Notes: generated from the sequence alone by a model not told the origin. A stretch of 64,000 bases of DNA from Rattus norvegicus (GCF_036323735.1 NC_086020.1:125168710-125232709), one strand, 5' to 3'. Positions 44,520 through 57,236 are shown, numbered from the stretch's first letter. Numbers and translations: made by a program.

Positions 44520-46185
44520 ATAGGAAACAACAATCATTGGTCTTTCGTATCTCTCAACATCAATGGACTCAATTCTCCAATAAAAAAACATAGATTAACA
44601 GGCTGGATACGTAAACAGAACCTAGCATTTTACTGCATACAGGAAATGCACCTCAGTAACAAAGACAGAGTACAAGGCAGGGAAAAAATTTTCCAAGCAA
44701 ATGGTCTCATAAAGCAAGCTGGAGTACCCATTCTAATATCAAATAAAATCAGCTTTCACCCAAAAGTTATCCAAATAGCTAAGACAAATTACCCAAGATA
44801 AAATCCACAGACCACATGAAGCTCAAGAAGAAGGATGACCAAAGTGTGGATGCCTCACTCCTTCTTAAAAGGGGAACAAAAACATCCATAGGAGGGGATA
44901 TGGAGACAAAGTTTGGAGCAGAGACTGAAGGAATGCCATTCAGAACCTGCCCCACATGGGTATACAGCCCATATACATACAGCCACCAAAACTACATAAT
45001 ATTGATGAAACCAAGAATTGCATGCTGACAGGAGCCTGATATAGCTGTCTTCTGAGAGGCACAGCCAGAGCATGTCAAATACAGAGGCAAATGTTAGCAG
45101 CAAACCATTGAACTGAGAACAGGGTCCCCGTTGGAGGAATTAGAGAAAGGATTGAAAGAGCTGAGGGGGCTTGTAACACCAATAAGAGCAACAATGTCAA
45201 CCAACCAGAGTTCCCAGGGACTAAACTACCACCCAAAGACTGTATATGAACTGACCCAGGGCTCTAGCTACATATGTAGCAGAGGATGGCCTTGTTGGGC
45301 ACCAATGGAAACAGAAATCCCTGGTCCTGCCAAGGCTGGACCCCCATTGTAGGGGAATGTTGGGGGGTGCGGGAAGGGGGTGGATGAGGAGGGGAACACC
45401 CTTATAGAAGAAGGGGAGGGGGATAGGATGGGGGCTTATGTCCGGGAAAATGGGAAAGGGAATAACATTTGAAATGTAAATAAGAAATATCCAATTAAAA
45501 AAATAAGGACATTTCATTCTCATCAAAGGAAAATCCACTAAGATGAATTCTCAATTCTGAATATCTATGCTCCAAATTCAAGGGCACCTACATTCATAAA
45601 CTTTACTAAAGCTCAAAGCACACCTTACACCTCAAACAATAATAGTGGGTGACTTCAACATCCCACTGTCATCAATGGCCAGAACATGGAAACAGAAACT
45701 TAAGAGACACAGTGAAACTAACAGAAGTTATGGACCAAGTGGATTTGCCAGATAACTATAGAATATTCCATCCTAAAACAAAAGAATATATCTTCTTCTT
45801 AGTACCTCATGGTACCTTCTCCAAAATTGACCATATAATTTAGGTCACAAAACAGGCCTCAACAGATACAAGAAGATTGAAATAATCCCATGCATCCTAT
45901 CGGCTCATCAAGGACTAAGGCTTGTCTTCAATTACAAACAAACAAACAAGAAGACAGAAAGCCCACATACACTTGGAAGCTGAACAATGCTCTACTCAAT
46001 GATAACTTGGTTAAGGAAGAAATAAAGAAGTTAAAGACTTTTTATAATTTAATGAAAATGAAGGCACAGCATACCCAAACTTATGGGACACAAGGAAAGC
46101 AGTGCTAAGAGGAAAACTCATAGCTCTGAGTGCCTCCGAAAAGAAATTGAGAGAGCATACACTAGCAGCTTGACAGGACACCTGA
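44520..46185 (+). pseudogene. L1 ORF2 endonuclease remnant in two pieces
   Basis: Piece 1 (44520 to about 44779) matches the SLNINGLNSP and QETHL region. After the nested insertion, piece 2 (from about 45504) continues with HTLHLKQ-like text, 'atagtgggtgacttcaacat' (GDFN), FSKIDHII (near 45820-45840) and TYTWKLNNALLNDNLVKEEI (45985-46030). It stops being ORF2 at about 46185, in the linker after the endonuclease. Stops and shifts are present in both pieces. Confidence 0.85.
44791..45503 (+). mobile_element. Nested L1 3' UTR fragment inside ORF2 of another L1
   Basis: Begins 'acccaagataaaatccacag', which lies just after the ORF2 stop in rodent L1, and runs through the complete 3' UTR to AATGTAAATAAGAAATATCC and A-rich sequence. 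It interrupts the host ORF2 mid-sentence. The flanks TAAGACAAATT (44780-44790) and TAAGGACATTT (45504-45514) agree in most positions and are a plausible decayed duplication. Confidence 0.82.
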
Positions 46186-46839
46186 AAGCTCAAGAAGAAG
46201 GAAGACCAAAGTGTGAATGCTTCAGACCTTCTTAGAAAGGGGAACAAAAATACTCACAGGGGGAAATATGGAGACAAAGTGTAGAGCAGAAACTGACAGA
46301 AAGGTCATCCAGAGACTGCCCCACCTGGGGATCCATCCCATATACATACAGCCAGATCCATCCCATATACATATAGCCACAAAACCCAGGCAATATTGTG
46401 AATGCCAAGAAGTGTATATTTATAGGAGCCTGATATATCTGTCTCCTGAGAGGCTTTGTCAGAACCTGACAAATACAGAGGCAGATGTTCAAAGCCAACC
46501 ACTGAACTGAGAACAGGGTCCCCAATGTAGGAATTAGAGTTCCCAGGGACTAGACCACCAACCAATGAGTACACATGGAGAGACCCATCACTCTAGCCAC
46601 ATATGTAGCAGAGGATGGCATTGTCTAGCATTAATAGGAGGAAAAGCCCTTGGTCCTGTGAAGGCCCATTTCTTCAATGTAGGATAATACTAGGATGTTG
46701 AGGTTGAGTGGTTGGGTGGTAGTGGGAGCATCCTCATAGAAGCAGGGGAAGGAGGGGGATATGGGAGAGGGGGAAAAGGGGATAACATTTGATATGTAAA
46801 TACATAAAATATCCAAGAAAAATAAGATTAAAAAAAGAA

Positions 46840-47215
46840 AGAAAAAGGACTGAAGGAGCTGAATGGATTAGCAATCCCATAAGAAGAACAATATCAACCC
46901 ACCAGACACCCCAGAGCTCCCAGGAACTAAGCTACCATCCCATGAACACACAGGGATGGACCTATGGCTCCAACCACAAATGTAGCAGAGGATGGCTTTG
47001 TTGGGCATCAATGGGAGGAGAGACCTTAGTCCTATCAAGGCTTGATGCCCCAGTATAGGGCAATGTCAAGGTGAGGAGGTGGGAGGGAGTAGGTGGGTTG
47101 AGGAGCATCCTCATAGAAGCAGGGCAAGATAATGGTTTTCTGGAGGGGAAACTGTGAAAGGGATAACTTTTGAAATGTAAATAAAAAAATATCCAATAAA
47201 AAAGGAAAAAATTTA
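46840..47215 (+). mobile_element. Third L1 3' UTR fragment in tandem
   Basis: Starts right after the tail of the preceding L1 with 'aaaaaggactgaaggagctg', then 'aatgtagcagaggatggctt'-type text and a GAGGTGGGAGGG block, and ends with 'gaaatgtaaataaaaaaata' and A-rich tail. Same orientation as the two 3' ends upstream. Confidence 0.85.
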
Positions 47216-47308
47216 CAAAACAAATTACAACACTAGATAAACATAGTCTGATAGTTTAGAGCAAAAAACAAATGACTTAACTGGAGAATGATTGAGGAAG
47301 ACATCTAT

Positions 47309-47733
47309 CTTAGTTACGGTTACTATTGCTGTGATAAAAACACCATGATCAGAAGCTGCCAAGGATAGTATTTATCTGGCTTATACTTCCACATCACTGT
47401 CATCATTGGAGGAAGTAGGAAGTCAGGACAGGAACTCAAAACAGGACTGGAACCTGGTGATAGGAGCTGATGCAGAGCCATGGAAAGGTGCTGCTCACTG
47501 GTTTGCTCCTCGTGGCTTGATCAGCCTTCCTTCTTATAGAATTCAGAACTATATGCCCAGAGATGGCACCATCCACAATGGGCTGGGCCCTCCCCCAATC
47601 AATCTCTGATTAAGAAAATGCCCTATTGGCTTGCCTATAGCCTAATCTTATGAAGGCATTTTCTCAATTGAGGTCCCCTCCTCTCAGATGACTTTAGCTT
47701 GTGTCAAGTTAACATAAAATGATCCAAGAACAC
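47309..47733 (+). mobile_element. Rodent hAT-like non-autonomous element, near full length
   Basis: Best copy of this family in the window: 'cttagttacggttactattg', 'gtgataaaaacaccatgatc', 'aggaagtcaggacaggaact', 'gatgcagagccatggaaagg', 'ccacaatgggctgggccctc', 'ggcattttctcaattgaggt' and 'gtgtcaagttaacataaaat'. No coding capacity. The family name (URR1/RCHARR1 group) is from memory. Confidence 0.8.
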
Positions 47734-47760
47734 TCAGTATCAACCTCTGGTTACCCTATA

Positions 47761-47761
<1 letters not shown>

Positions 47762-47811
<50 letters not shown>

Positions 47812-47816
47812 ACATT
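47762..47816. repeat. (CA)n microsatellite
   Basis: About 26 CA units with one ATAC interruption. Confidence 0.95.
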
Positions 47817-49533
47817 CAGCATGGCTTGGTACTAGAAACCTGATGGAAACCTGGCAGGGGCAACAAGGGAGTGAAGAAAGGACAGACACACAGGCAGAAG
47901 AGCTGGATGCAGATGGCATGTACACAGTCTGATAGAGCCATACCACATACACAACCCAGACCCCCAGGATGGGTCCTATGTACATAACAGCAGCAGGGCT
48001 TCACTAGTCTTTACAGGAAGTCTCTGAAGGTGAGCACTCTCAGGCTATAAACATCTGGTTGGAGGAGGCTGCAGTTGCTAGATGTTGCACACACTAATTA
48101 GTCCTTCATAAACACCCATCCATGCACACACCATCAACATTTGTACTTGGACTAAAGGAAAGCTTTGTCAGTTCTGAACCTGATCTTAATGGGAAGGCTT
48201 TGCCATTTCCATAGATCTTGACATGGCTGTGCCTATGTCAACAATACACATTCACTCCAGATTTCATCTGCCCTTTACACAGAGCTTCCTTGGCTCCCCA
48301 CGACACACAGAGCAAAACTGGCTAAAAACAAGCCCATGAAAAATTGTCGGCCTAATGATACTGTTTCGTGAGCCCAAACAAAATTTTCTGGTCTTGTGGG
48401 GAAAAAAATCTAATTAGTGACTCCCAAATGTCAAAGTACAATTAAATTAAATAGATTCGTCTAAACCAGAGCAACTACTTTGGTCATAAAGACCCGTCCC
48501 AAGGAAAATGGAATTAGCAGATAGATGGTGACATTGGGATGGGGCCTGTAACCATGTTAAATCTTATTCTAAGATATAATAAACACTGAGAGTTCAAATG
48601 CTGGTTTTGACAAAAAGAACGTTATCCTTACTGAAACAAAGGAGATGGAAGGAAAAAAATGTTTAAACTGTGTCTCTGTCTGTAGAAAGCGCTATATTTA
48701 AGTCAACCACTTTAAAACGAAAGAGCTGGCAGCGATTCAACACTGCTCCTCCCTTTCCTGAGGCATCCTAACCATGTGTTTCCCTCGGGGAGAAATCACA
48801 CCTAAGTGCCTTCTCTTTTAAACTGTTAAGAAACACTGTGTTTAAACTTCAAGATGGAAGTCGGTGGTCTCACTGTGTGTGTGGTAGCTGTGGGTGGGAT
48901 TAGAGTGAGAATTCCCCATCAAAATATACAGCAATCAGAACTTCTGTCACTAGTTTGCATGATGGACACCACAGTTCAACACCCTCACCATCACACACAC
49001 ACATGGTGTGCTGGCCATCCTGAAGCATCACTATAGTTAATAAAACCAGTGCTTTTTTTTCCCCTCTATATGACATTCGTTGTGTAAATATGAATTCCAA
49101 ATGCAGGAATGAAGCATAAAATTTCTAAGTCACATTTCTCTAAGGCCAAATAACGCAGCTCCCAGTTCTGTTGATGGAGGCCTGGAAATGTCTTTGAAAG
49201 CACAGCAGTGGGATCAAATTGCTGCCTTTTGGTTCTATCTACTTATCAGAAGATAGAATCCGTACATGTGAGACATACGAATCCAAGTGGGAAGGAAGAA
49301 CCAGGCAGAGGCAAACTACAGTCCATGTCTACCACCTTGGGAATGAAGGTTATTACAAATAGAACAGAGTCACAGTGTGTCTACCTATGCAGCCTTTAGA
49401 AATACCGTGAATTAGGGATAAAGATGGAGGGCTCGTTGGTCAAGAACCCTTGCTGTTCTTCCAAGCCTGATTCCCTCAAACCCACATAGCTCCAGGAAAT
49501 GCCACAGCTCTTCTGTGGGAACATGTACACCTG

Positions 49534-49535
<2 letters not shown>
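47817..49535. other. No gene recognised
   Basis: Unassigned sequence without a frame or repeat that I can name. Confidence 0.5.
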
Positions 49536-49576
<41 letters not shown>

Positions 49577-49629
49577 ATGCATACATACATACATACATAC
49601 ATACATACTTACATACATACATACATACT
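49536..49629. repeat. (CA)n then (CATA)n microsatellite
   Basis: About 19 CA units (to 49574), then CATA units from 49579 to 49628 with one CTTA interruption. Confidence 0.95.
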
Positions 49630-50234
49630 ACATATGACAGACAGAGAGTAAAAGAAACAGCATGAATGAATCCTGAAGTGATCATGTCTTGATCATATCT
49701 CGATCTGACATGTCACTGATTTAGGGAAAGTTTCCTTAATATGTGTCCTTTACTTGTCCTTTATAATTCTGCAACACCTTCCTCTCTCCCTCCACCTCCC
49801 AGATTTCTCCCCATCCTCACCTCTCTGTCAGAGTCTATAGTGATTTCTTAAGTTCCTTTTCCATGTGTTTGTCTGCTCCCCCAAACTGAATGGAATGCCA
49901 CACTGAAGCACTGTGCACCATTCACACAAAAATAAAAGACTCCAGGCAAGGACTTAAATGCCCTTCAATTCTAACATTTATAAATTCTAATTCAGCCCAA
50001 CACACACACTGTACGAAAATTAATGGCATTACTTTTCTAGTCCCTCAAGCTGACAGAGTATAAACAAACTTCTCTTCCCATTCCTACAAGGAAAAATCAA
50101 ACTAAAATGGGTCTCATTAATTCTTTCTTCAAACTCACTTTAGTTTTCTTCTATCTGTTCCTTTTTGCCACTCTCACTTCCTTCCCATGGGCTTGGGCAT
50201 TATCTTCTCATATCAGGCTACCTCGGTAGCCACC
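49630..50234. other. No gene recognised
   Basis: Unassigned C/T-rich and AT-rich sequence. Confidence 0.5.
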
Positions 50235-50352
50235 TAAACTAGCCCCCATATATTTTTCCTTCTCTTATTCGAAAATACATTTGTATTTTTAAAATTGAAA
50301 ATGTAATTACATAAATTTCCCTACCCTTTGCTCCCTCCAACCCCTTCCGTGT

Positions 50353-50395
<43 letters not shown>

Positions 50396-50600
50396 CTATT
50401 TCTAATACATAAATGCAACCTTATCAGTCTATATGCTACTTATGTGTATATTATTTCAGGACTGGTGACTGGTATCAGATAATCAATCGCAGGAGGCTCT
50501 TTCTTAGGGAAGGTGAGTTGTCCCACTCTGAGCATCCCTTGTTTCCTATAGTTCTCTGTCTGGCTTTAGATGGCTCTTCATTGACTCCAAACTACAGTTG
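50235..50600 (-). mobile_element. Old L1 3' end, antisense, with internal (GT)n
   Basis: 'aaattgaaaatgtaattaca', 'tttgctccctccaacccctt', (GT)n at 50355-50393, 'tatttcaggactggtgactg' and 'ggtatcagataatcaatcgc' are the reverse of an old rodent L1 3' region. Its first ~210 bp are about 90% identical to the reverse complement of 53535-53745. Confidence 0.65.
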
Positions 50601-51124
50601 AAAACCCTTCTCCATGTGTCATTTGGCTCTCCTGCCAGACTGTGACAATACTCTGAAGAAATGGGATCTCCCACATGGGAAAGTTCAGTTAGATACCACT
50701 TTGGAAGTCAGTTTGGCAGTTTCTAAAAAATATATTCTCCCACCTTTGCTCCCAGTTCCATTTTTAATTTTTCCTTCAAGAAGTGAAAGGAATATGCAAA
50801 GATTCACCTATGAACATTCTAGAAACTGTTGGAAATAGCTAAGAACTACGAGCAGTCAGGATGCTTAACATGTAAATGGAAAAAATGGCAGGAAATCTAT
50901 GCAGTGGAGTGCTAGGTAACAACACAAAGAATGAACTATCCACGCGTCTGTAACATAGATGAGCCAACGAATAAGCCTGAGAGAAAAAAGTTCAGGAAAA
51001 TATATGTAATTAAAGGAAACTAGTACTATATAAGTCAGGTAGAGAGATTGTCTAGCATTCATGAGTACCGAGACTCAGTCCCCCTCCTCCCTAACATTTC
51101 AAAATACATTGAAATGAGTAATAA
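50601..51124. other. No gene recognised
   Basis: 'gaatatgcaaagattcacct' and 'atgtaaatggaaaaaatggc' hint at an old L1 ORF2 piece (50640-50960, + strand), but similarity is too weak to claim. Confidence 0.4.
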
Positions 51125-51370
51125 TAGCTGGTGACATGGCTTATTTGGCAAAATTCTCATTATGCAAACATGAAGACCTGTGTTCAAATACCCAACACCT
51201 CTGTAAACAGTGGAGCATGGTGACCATATTCATGACTCAAGATCCCTTGCATCCCTGCAGTTCACTGACAAGTCAGCCTAGCCTTATTGGCAAGCTATCC
51301 TCTGACCTACATACACATATAGACGTTTGTGTGCACACACATGCATACACAAAAGAAATACATAATGTGT
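51125..51370 (+). mobile_element. B4-type SINE
   Basis: The head 'agctggtgacatggcttatt' and 'gaagacctgtgttcaaatac', then the B4 body 'ttcactgacaagtcagccta', 'gccttattggcaagctatcc', and a CACACACATGCATACAC end. Confidence 0.65.
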
Positions 51371-53144
51371 AATGGCACAAAGAATAGGAGTGGATCTCTG
51401 GGGACATATATAAAAGTTGCATGAAGAATCATGAATCCAAGAGACTCTTGGCACAGACAGGCCTGTGCAATGTCCTATTAGCATTGTTGTTCTGACAGTT
51501 ATATACACATGTCAAACCTTGCCAATCTGTGAATGTAAAATGTTCATCCTGTGTTATGTGTCAATAGAATTTTAATGAGTTTAAAGAAAAAGAGATGGGG
51601 AGAGACAGACAGACAGACCAACAGACACAGAAACAGACACAGACAGAGACAGAGAGACAGAGAGACAGAAACACAATAGGATGTTTTAGATCTAAGGATT
51701 GACTTGATGCCCCAGATACTACAGTTTTCTGCTAGAGTAGACATAACCTGAGTCAGATATGATGTTCTGGTAATGAAATGTACATAAGTACTCTGTGGAT
51801 TTCCAAATAATACAGTGTTGACTACCAAGTACTTATCTTCTAGATTATAGGGTTCCCAAAGCCAAGGATCATAGGTATAATAAATGGCTAAAATATAATC
51901 TCAACCAATACCTTTATGAAACTCTTCACAATTCCACCATGCTTTCCATTCATCAATTGTTTTCTGGGAAAACAATATTTAGGTGCTATCTATCTAGTAG
52001 TAATTTGTTTGAGTCAATGGAATCCTTTCATATTGATACAGGATCCTCTCTTCTGGGAAGTAGACTCAAGGTATTCTGAATATTTATTGTCCAGAGGACA
52101 TGATAAAAAATGTTCCCTTTACTAGAAATCCCTCTTTGGAGATGGTAACAGAAGAGGGAGAGTTGGCTCCTACTGAGTATTTTCCCCTTAGAACTCAGGC
52201 CAACACCACAGGCAATGCCTCTGCTGTCTACCCAACTCAGTGTCAGAAGCATTGAATTTTCTTCTACACTGCACCATGTAGATTTAATCAGGAGAGGTAG
52301 CCACCTTCCCTTAAGCAACACCAAAAAGGAAGAACATGTCACCAATTTAAATAAGTGGGTGTTCGGTGGTATTTGGGAAGCTATTACTCATAGCAGAGAA
52401 TTATTTCCATAAACATTGCTTTGAGGAAACATCCTACTAAAGACACTTTAACTGCAAACAGAAATGCTATTATACACGAAACACACACATACACACACAC
52501 ACACACTCACTCACTCACATAATACACACACTCACACACACTCACACAAAAAACTTTGTTATTTTATTTTACAATTAAACTCATCTAAATGATCCTTGCT
52601 AAACACAAGTTAAAACACCAGGAATGCTGATTTCTAAAGTATAATCAATTCCTAACAATTTGCAGAGGCTTTGTGTGTACTTGACCATTGATATTGGTAA
52701 CACTAGTCCAGGACTGCTGTGCTCTGTAATTCTAATCTCAGTTATGAAGCATGAAATATGAAGTGAGAGCTCTTCTAAGTCCCTTGCATAACTTATCTCA
52801 TTTTATGTTTACCAGTCCCTGAAGCAAGAATAAAGATCCAACATAAACCACAAAGCATCAGAGCTGTGTACCAGGGAGTGATGACTTCAACCTTGCATGT
52901 ACTCTTAATAGCAACAACGCATTCGGAGAGGATGTAGGCCTCACTCTAAAATTATAGAGTCAGTTTTCAATAATTGCTTCATTTTCTCCCTCAGGAATCT
53001 AATGAAGGAAAAGAGGTTTTAGCGTTTCATTCATTAAAATAAAAATTTTAAGAAGGGGAAAGAGGAACAAATCAACACCAAGGTTGTTTGATAAAAGCCT
53101 CAATGAAATACATACACACATATATTTTATGTATCCAAAATTAT
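51371..53144. other. No gene recognised; two simple repeats
   Basis: A CAGA/GACAGA-rich tract lies at 51601-51675 and CA/CTCA repeats at 52482-52555. The remainder is unassigned. Confidence 0.5.
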
Positions 53145-53169
53145 ACACCACACCACACACGCGCACGCA

Positions 53170-53243
<74 letters not shown>

Positions 53244-53257
53244 GAGATAGAGAGAGA
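53145..53257. repeat. (CA)n with CG interruptions, then (CAGA)n
   Basis: CA repeat with a GCGCACGCACGCGCAC segment (53161-53176), followed by ACAGAC units (to about 53242) and GAGA. Confidence 0.95.
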
Positions 53258-53534
53258 TCTTAAATAAAGTTATACCTAACCCCAACCAGACAGGAGAAAC
53301 TTTCTTTTGAATTGTTGGCCAAAATAGACCATTGTCTCTCAAAACAATATAGAGTACTGATATAGTCTTTGGTTGCATCTCAGAGGTTGAAGGTAACTGA
53401 CAATTTCTGAAGATGCTGCTCATTTAGGACGCAGAGATTCCAGCTACATCCAATGGGAAAGCCCTTTCCTGTAATCTAGATTTTATGGGTACCAGAAAAT
53501 ACTATGCATGCTGCCAGGGGAGGGAAGCAATTAA

Positions 53535-53581
53535 CAAGTAGCATATAGACTGATAAGATTTCATTTATGTATTACAAATAG

Positions 53582-53624
<43 letters not shown>

Positions 53625-53745
53625 ACGGAAGGGGTTGGAGGGAGCAAAGGGTAGGGAAATTTTTGTAATTACATTTTCAATTTTAAAAATACAAATGAAT
53701 TTTGGAATAAGAGAAGGAAAAAATACTATATAAGTTCTAACCAGC
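53535..53745 (+). mobile_element. Old L1 3' end with internal (CA)n
   Basis: 'gcatatagactgataagatt', 'catttatgtattacaaatag', (CA)n at 53584-53623, 'ggaaggggttggagggagca' and 'acattttcaattttaaaaat'. This is the same family and the same segment as 50235-50445 in the opposite orientation. 5'-truncated. Confidence 0.65.
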
Positions 53746-54254
53746 AGCAACATCTAGGAACCAGGACAATAATCAGCATGAAAATATTCTTCTTGGACTT
53801 AACGTCCACTCAACAGGAGGGAAATTATGCCTAGTACTAGAATCCTAGGGAGCTTCTCAGGCCTAGTGAGGGCATAGATCTTACAAGAGAATTTTGCATC
53901 ACCATTTTGCTTAGACCAGCATAATTCCTTACTACATCTTAAATCTTATCCTTGCACTCACAGATAAATATAGCTACCTCCCTTCATCAAAGAAGCTTTT
54001 CTTTACAGCAAATGGAAACCATCACAGAAAACCACAACTGGACACAAGACAGATATCAACAGATAGTGGGGAGTCTAATCCCAACTGATATATCTACATC
54101 ATGAATCCAGCATCTATGGGTCAGAAAACATTGTAAAAGAGGAGGTAGAAAGATTGTAAGAACCAGGAAGTCTACTGTGAAACAAGCTTCCTAGAAATGG
54201 CTGCAAAAACAAGACTGGAACTATGGTAGTACCAATAAACATGCTAACCCAGAA
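53746..54254. other. Mostly unassigned; may include more old L1 sequence
   Basis: Weak resemblance to the old L1 3' region, not strong enough to call. Confidence 0.35.
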
Positions 54255-54620
54255 GGGGACATTTTTTACTGTGTCCTCCCCCTAGATTAAGATCTACAGG
54301 CAACTAATGATTACTGGGTGAGGGAGAATTAGCCTCCCTGGGTATGAGTTCACTAATTGGTTGTCCAATAGAAAGGGGTAGTCTCTACAACCATATACAC
54401 ACAATCAGTAAAAGGGAAATCAGCAGGATGTATTTATATATATTTTGTGTATACAAATGTGTGCATGTGCAAGAGGGGGAGGGGCGAGAGACAGACAGAG
54501 AGAGAATAATAGTCAAAGGCAAATAGAATATCAATTTGAGCATCCAAGGCTGGGGAAGGTCTAGAAGGAGGTATGTGATGTGACTCTATTTCAACTAAAA
54601 TACACAAAAATAAATTTAAA
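54255..54620 (+). mobile_element. Old L1 3' UTR fragment
   Basis: 'gatctacaggcaactaatga', 'gggagaattagcctccctgg', 'ctaattggttgtccaataga' and 'gcaggatgtatttatatata' follow the + orientation of the old L1 3' region seen in reverse at 50400-50600. It ends with AAAATAAATTTAAAAAAATA. Confidence 0.65.
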
Positions 54621-54654
54621 AAAATAACTAACTTTCCTCTTCAAAGTGTATACA

Positions 54655-54840
54655 ACTTGGCTGAAAAGGGGGCTCCATAGTTTAGAGTGTTTGCCATTCT
54701 TCCAGAGGACCCCAGTTGGGTTTCTAGTACATGTGGGACAGAGGATTACAAATGTATAAAACTCTAGCTCCAAGGAATCTGATGCTGCTCTCTTTGGGCC
54801 TCTTACAGGGTAAATGAAGATAAACTTTAAAAGTCAAAGT
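54655..54840 (+). mobile_element. B3-type SINE
   Basis: 'gtttgccattcttccagagg', 'accccagttgggtttctagt', 'ctagctccaaggaatctgat' and 'gggcctcttacagggtaaat' follow the B3 order. Confidence 0.75.
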
Positions 54841-57234
54841 ACCTAATTCAATTTTGGACTTGCCTGCATATGTGCAGAAATATTAATAGAGTTTTTCTAT
54901 TAGGAAATCTAATAAGAATCAAAGAAATAAATAAAGAGGCTATATACAGCCTTTGAAGGCAGTAGAATAGCCCACAAGGTACAGTGAGTTTTGGACTACT
55001 AGATATTTATATTTCAAATACTTTCAGAAATCGTATTAGCTTTTGAAAACTCTATTTTATCCACCCAAATCTCACCTACCCCTCGACGACACCAGCCTTC
55101 CCAGGGTCTCGGGAGGTGGCCGACTGGAACATTCTCTGGACAATTGGCAGCTGGCATCAATCAGCTCATAAAATCCAACTTGTCAGCTAAAACCAGTAAT
55201 ATTTCTTAAGCAAGACAATCTGCTAAACAGCTTATGTCTTAAATCTATGAAAAACATTTGCAAAAACACATTTTGTGCTTGCTCTTCCTAAGCTCTGAGG
55301 CTGCAGATGTTTCAAAAACCACCACTCTGGAAGTTGTCCCAGCCATTGCTTATCCACAGAACCCGAGGACATGGTCTAGGCTCAACAGTTAGCAGCAGAC
55401 CATACTCTGATAGGTGAAGTGGGAGCAGATTTCCTTCATATGCTGGGTGGGGGATGGTGTCTTGCTTCATCTGTGCATTTTCGCAGCACTTTCAATCAAT
55501 GGCACAGTCAATCAATTCATCCTAAGTCAAAAATCATGGCAGTGCATTCCAGCCAACATCTACTATTAGTGGACATAGCACATAAAAAATTACATAGAAT
55601 TGTATAGATTTCCAAGAAACTACAAAGCTTAGAAAATTAAAAGATCTTGGGCAAAGTGCATCTCAAGGTTCAGTGAATGCAGTAAGATGAGGAGGCTGAC
55701 TGAACAAGCTCCAAATCTCCTCATTGCTTTTGTTTGCACAGACGTCCAAGTCCAAGCTATTATGTAATATTAGCTCTTGAAGTTACCCAGGACCATAGAG
55801 AGCTGGTTCCCAAAGTGTCATCCACAAACAGTGGTTAGATGAACACCCTGGAAGACTTCTTGATATGCAACAAAGTGTAGGAAGGTTTCAGAAAAGATTA
55901 CCTACTCACGACCCCTCTGTTTAATTATCACTGCTTCATAACACTTCAGGCCACTGATATCAAAGTAGAAAAATACTCTATAACCCAACATCAATCACTT
56001 GTACTACTTCTCCCTATCAAAGCAAGAACATCCTCACATCTTCCTCTGACCCTTGCACACAGACTCCACGGACAGCTAACACACTATTTTCAGTGTGAGA
56101 GCCTTGTGAGCATTGCCTTGTGAAATTGAATCCGCTAGGTTTTGTATGATCATGTGTAGAAGTGTACATCAGAGATAAAGTTCTGACTCCTGTGACTCAT
56201 CTCTGTTTCCCTCGCCTGATGCATTCTGAACATACTCAGTTTATCCTCAAAGCTTCACCTTATCTTTCTACTTCCCTATTTCTGTAAGTGAAAATACCAG
56301 TGGTCTATGCATCCAAGGGACACTACATCTGCCTCGCCGTCACATCTAACAAATCAACTCCTGAAGGTTTTACTTTTCAAATCACTTTCAGATTTATTCT
56401 CTGTTCTGGCTGGCATTTCCCTAGTTCAAAGCCTGATCATCTTTCTTCTAACATACTGCAGTAGCTTTTCAGCTACGATCCTCAGCCAATGGGCTTACAA
56501 GCAGCACATTTCCCTCTCCTGAACCTTTCAGTGAATCCTAATGCAGTGAGTGTGACAGTCTCAAATTACTTAAACATCTTAGATTGCAGCTTGAGGCTCC
56601 AGAAATAACTGAAAGCCAAATGCCTTTTAGAATCCAGCCTTGCAAATGATATAACAGCCCATCCACCACTCTTGACTTCACAAAGTCAAAAACCCAACCA
56701 CATTCAAGGGACAGTGTTTGGAGGGAATACGTGCCAGGGAGTTTGCCGTCATATCTTAAAGCCACCATATCCACCTCTCTTTCATGTTGTACTCAAGAAA
56801 AACAGCTACAGATTCCCCAGATGTGCCTTGCTTAGGCTGTTTCCCAAATGGAGTATATTCCTTCTCATTCTGGGCAGCCCTGTCTGGTTTCTCTACGATT
56901 GAATGCACTAATTCAGTGTGGTACTTCTGCTAGCTTTGCCTACCGGACATGAATCCTAGTGCCTCTCACAGACAGATGGCACAGAATTTCACCAAGATGG
57001 GTTATCGGTAGACTCAGGGAAGAACCAGATGGCTCTCATTCTTTACAAGCTCCCACTTGATAATCATACTGCTGGTCCAACCCACTTGCAGAATCAAGAG
57101 CCCTCTCTGAAAGATCCCTCAATTGGCTAGACTGAGTGGAGTGTTCAATCCATAGAGAAGAGTGTGACAGGGACAGGCTATAAAGAATATATCTGGGAGT
57201 AAAGACATGGGAGACACCAGAGGTAAGATTAATA

Positions 57235-57236
<2 letters not shown>
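54841..57236. other. No gene recognised
   Basis: Unassigned 2.4 kb. Frames of 60-78 codons show no domain. Confidence 0.5.

Larger units (their letters stand above)
43144..46835 (+). mobile_element. Old L1 with internal deletion, carrying a nested L1 3' fragment
   Basis: Order: a short 5' UTR piece (43144-43323), ORF1 remains (43324-44452), ORF2 endonuclease part 1 (about 44520-44779), a nested L1 3' UTR (44791-45503), ORF2 part 2 (about 45504-46185), then an abrupt change to 3' UTR ending with ATGTAAATACATAAAATATC and an A-rich tail to 46835. Most of ORF2 (about 2.8 kb, the whole reverse transcriptase) is missing at the 46185 junction. Confidence 0.9.

Noticed and set aside
49536..49629. 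Regularly spaced repeat as CRISPR
   Set aside because: It is a CA/CATA microsatellite with no spacers, in a mammalian genome.
50640..50960. Possible old L1 ORF2 fragment on the + strand
   Set aside because: A few words match, but order and density are too poor to call by eye.
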